The notes under the pieces are model-generated. The model was not told the origin of the DNA, did not search any database, and saw only the letters and a program-made list of their open reading frames with translations. DNA of 64,000 bases from Ochotona curzoniae (lineage: Eukaryota; Chordata; Mammalia; Lagomorpha; Ochotonidae): positions 23,489,501-23,553,500 of the forward strand of contig NW_024466512.1 in assembly GCF_017591425.1 (NCBI RefSeq). The letters are read 5' to 3'. Below, one piece after another: positions 54,905-64,000 of the stretch. The stretch's first letter is position 1. Each line of letters opens with the position of its first letter. The position numbers were made by a program, and so were the translations under genes.

Positions 54905-55189
54905 CAGAAAGCAATCCTTATAAAACATGAATCTGATTGTCAATCTCCTACTTGTTGCTTACAGGATAAAATGCAAACTCTTTAATAAGGGTTGTCAAAA
55001 TCCTTTTGAGCTTTCTTCTCTGTTCTTTTTTTGTTATTGCTCTGGTTCCTGATGGTGCTAAGCGGCAGAATCTGGACTTGAATTCAGAAAAATTCTTTCC
55101 AGAGCCTGTATTCTTAACCACTTTTGCCATGTTGTCCCAGTATTTGGCCAAATTGAAGTTCTTAAGCTATATTTCATGTTTAAAATATG

Positions 55190-55612
55190 CACTTATTTAT
55201 TTGAAAGTCAGAGTAACAGACAGAGAGAGAGAGAGAGAGGCAGAAAGAGAAAAGGTCAGCATTACAATGCAGCTAACTAACCTACCACTTGTTACACTGG
55301 CTTGCCATATCAGAGCACAGCCTTGGTTGATCTGTGTCCTATATAGCTCGATGTTGATGTGTCTGGGAAAGCAGCACTACATGGCCAAACTGCAGTCATG
55401 TGAAGGTCTGGATGGAATTTTTGGTTCCTATAGCCATTTTGTGAATGATCCAGAGGATGGAAGATATCTTTTTCTGTCACTCCTCTTTCTGTCACTCTCC
55501 CTTTCAAGTAAATATTTAGATCTTTAAGAAAAATAAAGGGGGAGAGGGAGAAATAGATCTTCCATGTTAATATTGCAAGTAGATATTTAAACCACTGTGC
55601 CACAATAGTAGC
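55190..55612. repeat. Two C-repeat SINEs in opposite orientation
   Basis: The outer antisense piece starts at 55190 (cttatttatttgaaagtcag) and appears to resume about 55545 (agaaatagatcttccatgtt, accactgtgccacaatag). A sense copy lies between (gaaggtctggatggaatttt, gatccagaggatggaagata, tttcaagtaaatatttagat). Confidence 0.65.
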
Positions 55613-55651
55613 TCTCTCCCCTCCCCTATCACATTTCCCTTTCTATCTCAA

Positions 55652-55965
55652 AAAAGATTTATTTATTTTTATTCAAAAGGCATATTTTACAGATAAAGAA
55701 GGAAAAGTGCACGCATGTGAGCACACACACATACGTAGACTGGGTTCATTACCCAAATGACTGTAGCAGCCAGAGCTGAGCTGATCCAAAGCTGGAATCC
55801 TGGAGCTTCATCCTAGTCTCCCATGTAGATGCAGGGGCTCAAGGATTTGAGTCATTCTCTGCTGCCTTCCTAGGCCATAAGCAGGGAGCTGATTGGAAGT
55901 GGAGTAGCTGGGGCATGAACTGGCATGCATATGGGATGCTGGTGTTATCAGAGCGTTAGGCTATA
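55652..55965 (-). repeat. C-repeat SINE
   Basis: Antisense: aaagatttatttatttttat, gctgagctgatccaaagctg, ccataagcagggagctgat. Confidence 0.88.
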
Positions 55966-56011
55966 CATCTTATTTTCCCCTCTTTTAACTTTTCAAACCC
56001 AGACTTTTTTG

Positions 56012-56304
56012 AAAAAATGTTTATTTGAAAGGCAGAGTGACATAGAGGAAGAGATAGAAGAAAGGTGTCTTCCATCTTCTGGGTCTCTCCCCAAATGGCT
56101 ATACCAGCCAAGTCTAGGTCAGATTGAATCCAGGAGCCTGGGAGTTTATCCAGGTTTCCCACATGAGTGGCCAGGGCCCAATTACTTAGGCTATCATCAG
56201 ATGACTGGAGCAGGATTGGAAGCAGACCAGATGGGACTAACTCCAATATGTGGTGCTGGCATTGTAGGTGGCAGACTAAGCTGCTGCACCACAGTGCCAG
56301 TTCC
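56012..56304 (-). repeat. C-repeat SINE
   Basis: Antisense: tttatttgaaaggcagagtg, tccccaaatggctataccag, gctgctgcaccacagtgcca. Confidence 0.88.
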
Positions 56305-56611
56305 AACCCCAAGCTTCTATTGGCTGCATGCTTTTCTTACGTGCTGTAGCCTCTGCCTGGAATTTATACTTTCCACTCTCTTGATTTAGAAAATCTCCTC
56401 CTTATTTATCCTTCAGGTATTAGTTTTGAAGTTTTTCCAAGCTTTTATGTTTTCTTTGTCTTCTCCCTAAGATATCCCAAATGGAAATAGCCCTTGACTT
56501 CTGTGCTTGTGCTTGTGTGGGTGTGTGTGTGTTTAACTTGATGCCAATATGCAAGAGCAATATGAATTCACTGGAACTGATTTTGGAATTTGACCTTCTC
56601 CTGGTCTAATT

Positions 56612-56948
56612 TTTTATATACATATTTATTTATTTTTATTGGAAAGGCAGATTTACAGAAAGAAAGAAGGGACAGAGAGAAAAATCTTGTGTTCTGGTGG
56701 TTCACTCCCTAAGTGGCTGCAATGGCTAGATCTGAGCTGATCCAAAGCCAGGAGCCCAGAGCCTTTTCTGGGTCTCCCATGGGAGTGCAGGCTGCCAAGG
56801 CTATGAGCCATCCTTTACTGCTCTCCTAGGCCATAAGCAGTGAGCTGGATGGGAAGTGGAGCAGCCGTGACACGAACCGGCACCCATGTGGGATCCCGGC
56901 AGCACATGCAAGGCAAGGATTTAGCCACTGAGCCCTTGCGCGGGCCCA
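56612..56948 (-). repeat. C-repeat SINE
   Basis: Antisense: tttattggaaaggcagattt, ctgatccaaagccaggagcc, cgaaccggcacccatgtggg, gcgcgggccc head. Confidence 0.92.
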
Positions 56949-57339
56949 GCACTCTACTTCGGACACTTTCCCATCATGCAGAGGAGAGGCAGCAGAGGCA
57001 GTAGTCAGGGGGGCGAAGGCACAGATGATTCCCATCGTCCGCTGTGTTACTGAGCGAGGAGACTCTTCTGTTAGATGTATCAAAGGTGTTTTTCCTTTAT
57101 CCGGTTTCTAATTTGTAGCCAATTGTAAATTGAGGAGCACTTGTAATATAATTGGCCAAATTTGGATTTTTTGGGTTTAGGAAATGTGATCATTGTAGCC
57201 TTCATTATACTCTTTGTGTACAAATAGAAAGACGGATGTAAAAGTCGGTTAACAGGGCTTTTATAAACTTGACACTGGGGATGGAGAAGGGAATACTGTA
57301 GTTATCTTCCCGTTGAGATTTTCTGTGGGATCACAAAAC
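56949..57339. other. Flank between SINE and CpG island
   Basis: Moderately GC-rich left part (56950-57060), then AT-rich. No feature recognised. Confidence 0.4.
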
Positions 57340-58300
57340 ACAACGAAGGAAAACCTCAATGGCGGCAGAGATTTTAAGAGCGAAGAGATTGAGCCACACA
57401 AAGCTGCCTAGGGAACGAGGGAGGGGGTGGGAGGGGGAAGAGCCAAGAGCCCAGGGAGCCGGAGTGCGCAAGCGCGACGGCCTTCGCCATCCGGGACCTG
57501 TGGCGTCTTGCGCTCTTGGTTATTCGGTTTTTTTTTTTTTTCTTCCTCAAAAACCCTTCTTTGGGACTAAAGCTGTGAGGTCGGAGAGTAAAGCCACACA
57601 CAGTTCCTAAGAGATGTCGTGAACCCGCTAGAGGCCGGAGGTGGTTGCGGTTGGGTTGCGGAGTCTCCTCACAGCCAGGAAACCTTGTTGAGAGCGTCTC
57701 AGGGGTCATGGAAAGTTCGGGAACTTCCTCACAGGGCTTCGACGACTGTGCCTTGAGCGGCCCTCCAACACGTGTTTCCGCCTCTGCCCCGACTTGCCGT
57801 GACTTGGCCACCCCGGGACACCGGCCTTGAGCCCGCAGCAGAAGACCGGGGTGTCGTGACTGGAACCCCCAGAGCTCGGCTCGGAGCCCCGGCGGGATGG
57901 CGCGGGGGGGCCTGGCGGCGGGGCCCGGGCGGAGGCCTGTGCGCGCCCCGACGGGCCGCGGGCGGAGAGCACACCGCCTGCCGACGTGCCTGGTCGGAAA
58001 GACTGCCGCTCCTTCGCTCGTTCGGTGGGCAGAGCAAGCCCAGGGCGGCCGGAGAAAACAGAGAGGTGAGCACCTGCGGCCTTCTTCCCTCCTGAGGGGT
58101 CGTGGCAGGGCTCACGGTGGGGTGGGAGTGGGGTGGGAGGGAGAAGTCCGCGAAGCAGCGGACTGATGACGGGGACGGGGCTGCAAGGTGCAGGCCTGGT
58201 GTGAAGCTTTATGGTCGCCACCGGGGAGAGCTGTGGAAAAGAACTGGTTCTCTTGGGATTAAGCTGCTGCAGTCCGGGGACTAGTTTGTGTGGGCAGGAC
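57340..58300 (+). promoter_or_regulatory. Isolated CpG island promoter, 13 kb upstream of CNNM1
   Basis: An abrupt GC- and CpG-rich block stands in an AT-rich, SINE-rich flank. It holds an ATGGCGGC element at 57359-57366 (YY1-like, typical just downstream of housekeeping starts) and a tgcgcaagcgcg element near 57465-57476 (NRF1-like). No repeat family I know explains it. It faces away from CNNM1. A strong splice donor on the plus strand follows at 58065/58066. Confidence 0.65.
57430..58065 (+). other. Candidate first exon of an unidentified plus-strand transcript
   Basis: The 3' boundary is inferred from a near-consensus donor, acagag|gtgagc, at 58065/58066 within the CpG island. The 5' end is a guess from the motif positions. 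Three short frames start here: 83 codons from 57359, 40 codons from 57709, and one from 57897 that stays open through the donor. None resembles a protein I know, so the exon may be untranslated or belong to a long non-coding RNA. HPSE2 is the divergent neighbour of CNNM1 in human and mouse, but its known first coding exon is not seen here. Confidence 0.4.
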
Positions 58301-59165
58301 ACAGTTATAAAATCTGTCCGTTAACCGACGTGTTACTGTAGAATCACCGCGGAAGTAGAGACGGCATGGACAACATCTCCAGGCGTTGTTTGCTTAGCTT
58401 GGGTCCGCAGCTTGCGCCGTTAATTTCTGCTTTGCTTGCGCTTACTCCATATCGCCTCCCTGTCCCGCTGCGCTACTCCCCATCCTAGACTGCTTCTCCA
58501 CCTCTTGCTTGTCCTTCCTAAGCCACGAGTTCTCAATCCCAGAATTCTGGTGGTTTGTGAACTAGAGTGGAACGAAAATCACATCTTCGCCTGACATCCA
58601 AATAAATGTTGGTGTCTTCATCTGATATGGGAACAATCACAAAGCCCCGGGCGGATTAACAGAACCTGTATTTTTGCCGTCATAGATGTCATTCACCTTG
58701 TGGCATTTATTGCTGTTTTTGTGAAGTGCTGGGAAATTGAGTTATTTTGCCTGCCAGTATGTGTATGTGTATATATTTATATATAATATATATTATGTAT
58801 AATACATATTTATACATAATTTATATTATATACAATGTAAAAAACTGTTTATTTGGTGCATTAATGTTAAAACATTCATTACACTGTACTACATATTCTC
58901 ATGACTGTAATTCAGTAGAATTGGTTTCCTTTGTGTAGGTCTCATCTATTCCCAATCTTCACTGTGGTACATGTAAGAGAAATTGAATTCAATACCCATG
59001 GATTGGGAAAGAAAGTACTGATTATGTAGACTTTTTTTCTTATTATTTCTTCCTTCTTATTTACATAGTGCTTACCTTGTACTAGGTATTATAAATAATA
59101 AAAAGCTGATTTGGAGTATATGAGAGGGTATCTTTAGATTATGTATGAATACCACAGTATTTTAT
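58301..59165. other. Right flank of the CpG island
   Basis: An AT-rich microsatellite-like tract occupies about 58765-58840. No downstream exon with clear coding content was found between 58066 and the right edge. Confidence 0.5.
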
Positions 59166-59171
59166 GTGTGT

Positions 59172-59478
59172 AATTTTTATTGGAAAGTCAGATTTACAGA
59201 GAGAAGGAGAGAGGAGAGACAGAGAGAAAGATCTTCCATCCGCTGGTTCACTTCCCAGGTGGCCGCAGTGGCCAGAGCTGAGCCGATCTGAAGACAGAAG
59301 CTTTTTCTGGGTCACCCACACAGGTGCAGGGTCCCAAGGCTTTGTGCCATCCTCTACTGCTTTTCCAGGCCACAATCAGGAAGGGAATTGGAGCAGCCAG
59401 GATACAAACCAATGCCATATGGGAGCCTGGTTCATTCAACGTGAGGACTTTAACTACTAGGCTATTGTGCCGGGCCCT
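59172..59478 (-). repeat. C-repeat SINE
   Basis: Antisense: tttttattggaaagtcagat, gatcttccatccgctggttc, ctattgtgccgggccc head. Confidence 0.92.
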
Positions 59479-59514
59479 TAATTTCTTAATTGTATCATTT
59501 GAAGCATGACACTT

Positions 59515-59567
59515 GTCTATGGCTATACCACCCTGAACGCGCCTGATCTTGTCTGATCTCGGAAACT
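59515..59567 (+). pseudogene. 5S rRNA 5' fragment (about nt 1-53)
   Basis: The bases gtctatggctataccaccct continue through gaacgcgcctgatcttgtct and gatctcggaaact. This matches the start of 5S rRNA with a handful of C-to-T type changes and ends before the internal promoter C box. It lies just right of an antisense SINE (ending about 59478). I see no clear target-site duplication. Confidence 0.9.
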
Positions 59568-59904
59568 GCATTAATGCAACCCTTTTTACATTGTTAGCTG
59601 AAGAAAAACACATGGTCATTAAAGATTTTTTTTTAAATTAGGAAATGAAAAGAAGCTTGAAGGAGCCAAATCAGGACTAAATGGTGGTTACCTGATGATT
59701 TCCCACTGAAGCTCTCACCAAATTGCCCTTTTGTGATGAGAAGAGTCAGCAGGAACATTATTGTGGCGAAGGACTCTAGTGAAGCTCTCCCAGGCTTTTC
59801 TTCTGTTCAGTCTTTGACTTCTCAACATTCTTCTGATCGGGGATGCTGCCATTCTTTGGCCCTTTAGAAAGTCATCCTCAAAATAGATTGAACTTCCCAA
59901 AATC

Positions 59905-60128
59905 TGTTGCTATAGACAGAGTGGAGCTGATCTGAAGCTGGGAGCCAGGAACTTCTTCCTATCTAGCTGCAGGGGCCCAAGGATTTAGATTATCCTCCAC
60001 AACTCTCCTAAGCCATAAGCAAAGAACTGGATCAGAAGTGGAGCAGCTGGGACATAAAGCAGCACCCATGTGGGATGTTGGCCCTTGCAGGTGGAGGATT
60101 AGTGTGCTGTGCTCTGGCACTGGCCCCT
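59905..60128 (-). repeat. Partial C-repeat SINE
   Basis: Antisense, tail missing: gagctgatctgaagctggga, ctaagccataagcaaagaac, gtgctctggcactggccc. Confidence 0.8.
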
Positions 60129-60417
60129 GGCTGGACTGCTTTTACGTCTTGGTAGTGATACTTTGATTATGCTTCGTCTTCAGGATCATATTGTGAAAGC
60201 ACTGTTTCATCTTTTGTGACAATTTGTTGAAGAATTGCTTTAGGATTTCAATCTGAGCTCTTTTCTCAGTTGATGTGATAGTTTTTTTTTTTTTCAAACT
60301 GATATCCTTAGTGTCTGAAACTGTGTCCTATTCAAACATGTTATATATAGCAAGTTAATAAAAATTTATTTTGGAGATGGAGAGGGAGTGAGAGGGAGAG
60401 AGGCATGCATTTTTCTC

Positions 60418-60460
60418 TCATAATATACATTTCCATGAACTTTAAAAAAAGAGTTTTTGT
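60418..60460. mobile_element. End fragment of the inverted-repeat element
   Basis: ataatatacatttccatgaa followed by ctttaaaaaaagag is the reverse complement of that element's left end. Confidence 0.45.
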
Positions 60461-60499
60461 ATAGTGAGTGGAATTTCAAGGTAAAATGGTAATATGCAA

Positions 60500-60985
60500 C
60501 TTTTTGAGAAATTACCAGACTATTTCCCAGTAACTGCATTTTTTTATATCCTCACTAGCAGTGTACGAAGTTCCAATTTCCCCCGTTCTTGTCAGTTTGT
60601 TTTTTTGTTTTGACAACCATCCTAGTGGTTGTAAAAAAAAATTGTACTGTGGTATCAATTTACATTTTCAAATGATTAATGGTTGAAGTACCTTTTTATC
60701 TGTCATTTCTATATCTTTGCAGAACTGATTATTCAAGCCTGTTGTCCATTTAAAAAAGTGGGATTTTTTTTTGTCATTGAGTTGTAATTCTTTATATATA
60801 TTTTGGGTAGTAAGCCCTACTTAGATACTTGATTTGAAAATATTTTCTGTCATTTGCTTATTCACTCTCCTCCTAGTAGATTTTAATTTTAATGAAGTCC
60901 TATTTATATATTTTTCTTTTGTTACTTGTGTCTTTGAGGTTATATTTGTATTTTTTGTTTATCAATTTTAAGTGAGGAGTATGCT
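60500..60985 (-). mobile_element. L1 ORF2/3' remnant, antisense
   Basis: Antisense L1 order: gaaattaccagactatttcc, acgaagttccaatttccccc, gacaaccatcctagtggttg, gagttgtaattctttatata, gtagtaagccctacttagat, ttttaatgaagtcctattt. Confidence 0.8.
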
Positions 60986-61284
60986 TATCAATTTTAATTT
61001 GATAAGTAAGTCAAGCTCTTTTAATAAGGAATCCAGCAGTCACTGAATTTATTACAACCTTAATAATAAAATAAATGAAAAAGAAAATTCATAGCCATTG
61101 TTTTACTTAATAGAAAATTTCCTATATATACTTCTTAGAAAGTAGCAATTGAAATATTAGAAGAGCAGAAATACATTAAGTGAAACAATGAGTTGTAGAA
61201 AGTTTTAGGAGTTAGAGATTACTCTTACAGAATGAAACAGCAGTTACTAATTTGCTTTTACACATAGCACTTTTATTTTTCTAT

Positions 61285-61590
61285 TTTTAAAAAAATTATT
61301 TATTTATTATTTGAAAAGCAGATTTTTACTGTGAGAGAAGGAGAGGTAGAGAAGGTGTTCATCCACTGTTTTACTCCTCCAAGGGTCACAGTGGTCATAG
61401 CTAAGCTGAGCTGAAGCTGGAAGCCAGGAGCTTCTCCCACGGGAGTGAGGGGCCCAAGTTCTTGAGCCTTCCCATCAACATGGAGCTGGATTGGAAGTGG
61501 GGAGGCTGGGACAGGAATCAGCACCCATATGGGATGCTGGCGCCACAGGGCAAAGGATTAGCTGGCTGCGCCACAATTGTGGCCCTCAAA
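61285..61590 (-). repeat. C-repeat SINE
   Basis: Antisense: ttatttatttattatttgaa, gctgaagctggaagccagga, ggctgcgccacaattgtggc. Possible duplication around cacttttat on both sides. Confidence 0.88.
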
Positions 61591-61751
61591 TAACACTTTT
61601 ATAAGAATTGGACAATATTTTGTGTTTTTTGAAATGTTTCTAGTAGAATAATTTGAACATTTTATGAATTGTTTATACCATATTTTGTATTAAATATAGT
61701 GACTATAAAAGTAACAATGATATTTAATGGTAATAGATGTTGTTTAAGCAA

Positions 61752-62085
61752 GGTGCCAAGGCTGACATTTTGACAGAGTGGATAAAGCCTCTGACTGCAG
61801 CTTCCCATATGGGTATTGGTTCATGTGCTGGATGCCCCATTTCTGATCCAGCTTCCTATTAATGACATGGGAAAAGCAGCAGAAGATGCCCTAAGTGTTT
61901 GGGCCCTGCCACTCCTGTAGGAGGCCTGAATGAAGCTCTTGGCTCCTGGCTCTAGCCTTGCTTAGTGCTGGCTATTGAAGCCATCTGGGTTTGAATCAGT
62001 GAATGGAAAATCTATCTGTGTCTCTCACTCTCTCCATAACTCTGACTTTGAAAATAGATGAATGAATAATTTTTAAAAATTCTTC
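61752..62085 (+). repeat. Older C-repeat SINE
   Basis: Sense: gagtggataaagcctctgac, tgcagcttcccatatgggta, gtttgggccctgccactcct, aatagatgaatgaataat. Confidence 0.85.
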
Positions 62086-64000
62086 CTTTAATATCCAGGA
62101 CTGTACCTCACTCATATATTTGTTGAGTGAATGAACAAAATTACATTTAATAAATTAATAAACCAAGATCCAGGGAATGTAAAAGCCTTGTTCAAGGTCT
62201 CACAGAGTTATTGAGCGTAGGCGTTTCAGTTTGATTCCGTAACTGGAATCTTCATGATTGAGCTGCATTGCCATGCTTGTGATGTGAGACAGCCATCAGG
62301 GTGGCAGAAAGTGAAGGCTTGCAGGTTAGGTGGTGATGATAGTGAATTTCTGAATTTGTTGGGATGTGCCTGTCTCACTCTTTCACAAAAGCTGGGAAAG
62401 GAAAGAGGAAGACTTGTCATTGCTTAGCTGCTCCAGTGAAAAGTGTGGAAGAGGTTGATGTCAGCAACAGATGATTGAATCTGAATCTCAAGTGTCTATT
62501 TTGTTGTAATTGGAGATATTTGAGCCTTTACTATGCTTCAGATTTTAGATAAATACAGGCATGTTTTGAAACATATGGTAGAATATTCTAACTAGATTTT
62601 CCTTTTCAACCTGTCTCCCGATGTTACCCATACTAAGTCTGCACTCTCTAGGTGACTTGGTTTTTTCGCTGTCCCCTAATAGGCTTCATTCTTCCTTCCC
62701 TAAGCGCCTGCCTAATCAGGCCTATAACTATAACCTTACTAGTGATAAATCTTGAAGAATTCAGCAAATAATGCTTTTAGAGTTGGGAAAGGAAGGGACT
62801 TTGAAGAACATCTAATCCAGAAGGGTTAAGAGCCTTGTCTAAGTCACTTAATGGTTAATGTCAAACCAGTTAGGAGCCCAGTGGCTCTGCAGTCACAGGC
62901 TCTGTGTTCAGCCTTACTCTGCCTCCTAAGGGCATGCCTAGAAAGCCTCTGGGTCTCCTCTGATATCAAGTTTAAAATATGTGCCAGTGTGAATTTTCAT
63001 TTACAGAGTATGGGATTTTTCAAGAAAGTCACGTCTGTTTTATTTACTCTCTGTAGTTTCTGACAGCAATATGCAAATATAGAATTTATTTAGTCTGCCT
63101 CCTCTGGTGACTTGCCAGAGACCGAGTGGGGAGGAACACATTTTATATTTCCCATGGGTTTTGTTTGTCATAGCTTGATTTCCCATAATGAAAAGAACCC
63201 TGGGTAGTCCCATATGGGACAAAGCTGGAGATTATTAAACACTTCTGTCTTATGTGTATTGGGCATTCATACTTACTTATGAAGTTCCTCATGCATTAAA
63301 TTTAGAACTTGCCAAAACCTTCAACTCAAAAGTTGCTTTCTTGGATATTCAGATGAGCTATAATATTTGACAAAAGAATACTAGGTTTTTAGTTGACAGT
63401 GTGAGAATTGTAATGTGGATTTTATTTACAATTTAGTAACCTCTTTTAGTTAAGTGCATTCTCTTTGGTTAGAAATAAAAATTTTTATTTTTATTGAGAA
63501 TTGTAAATCCTTTCATCTCCATATTCCCTGTCTCTGAGTGCTGTTTATCATGAATACATGTCCTTGATGGAAAAATCTAGTATCATCCTGCTGTCCTATG
63601 TATTACTTGTAGTATCATTGAGATAACTAATTTATGTACAGTCACTTTTCAGGAGATCAGGGAAGAACAGTGCAACCTTTTAATGAAAAGAAATAATTTC
63701 TTCCTTTTTTCTAATTGTTCTGTCATCTATTAAAAAAACAACCATTCAACCCTGTTGTTTTGAAATGTTTCTTTTTGTCCCCTGAAAATAAATGAAGATC
63801 CAGGGAATTCATATGGCTTCAGTAATTAAGAGAGAAATACAGTTCTTGCAAATTACAGTTTTGATGATTTAATGAGTTATCTTTGGTAGCTTGAAGTCTG
63901 GAATCAAACATTTTTTTAAAGGGAAATAAAGTATTTAGAACATAGCCTTAAAAAAAACCTTTTCACTATCATTCTCTATAGCAGAATGTGGTTGATATTG
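62086..64000. other. Right edge of window, mostly unassigned
   Basis: Possible MIR/L2 remnants at 62110-62230 and 62780-62930 (gggttaagagccttgtctaa). Otherwise AT-rich sequence with no supported gene. Confidence 0.4.

Noticed and set aside
56949..57083. Short GC-rich patch left of the CpG island, considered as a coding exon on either strand
   Set aside because: Frames are short and unlike any known protein; no convincing acceptor/donor pair.
57706..58302. 198-codon minus-strand frame in the orphan CpG island
   Set aside because: Pro/Arg/Ser-rich reading of CpG-island DNA, no domain; the splice donor evidence points to the other strand.

Overview
This is mammalian nuclear DNA with interrupted genes, dense SINEs, L1/L2/MIR remnants, MaLR LTRs and CpG-island promoters. 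The SINEs are tRNA-type lagomorph C repeats. The freshest copies (25109-25443 and 48492-48833) look like the pika (Ochotona) form more than the rabbit form, so I read the window as a lagomorph, probably a pika. That species call rests on remembered repeat families, not on a search.

The only protein-coding gene I recognise is CNNM1 (cyclin-M/CorC family membrane protein), on the minus strand. Seven coding exons are present, all with correct splice signals and one open frame: exon 1 at 43346-44909, then 19720-19863, 17303-17443, 15923-16092, 14349-14448, 13587-13634 and 3360-3523. They encode residues 1-777: signal/hydrophobic N-terminus, extracellular region, DUF21 membrane domain, CBS pair, cyclic-nucleotide-binding-homology domain and the start of the cytosolic tail. 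The last ~170 residues lie beyond the left edge. A CpG island with a CCAAT box and two CACGTG boxes covers exon 1 and the promoter.

From 45.3 kb to the right edge is the upstream flank of CNNM1. It is repeat-rich apart from a second, isolated CpG island at 57.34-58.3 kb that has YY1- and NRF1-like promoter motifs and a strong plus-strand splice donor. This could be the first exon of an unidentified transcript running away from CNNM1. In human and mouse the divergent neighbour on that side is HPSE2, but I recognise no HPSE2 coding exon here.

The most informative non-genic structures are small: a 36-nt U2 snRNA 5' fragment inside a SINE, a 36-nt U6 snRNA 5' fragment (both flanked by direct repeats), a 53-nt 5S rRNA 5' fragment, two SINEs stacked on one target site (three copies of the target motif), a 38-bp x 8 minisatellite in CNNM1 intron 6, and several copies of a short inverted-repeat element. 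I found no CRISPR array, operon or bacterial feature, and no convincing undescribed protein system.
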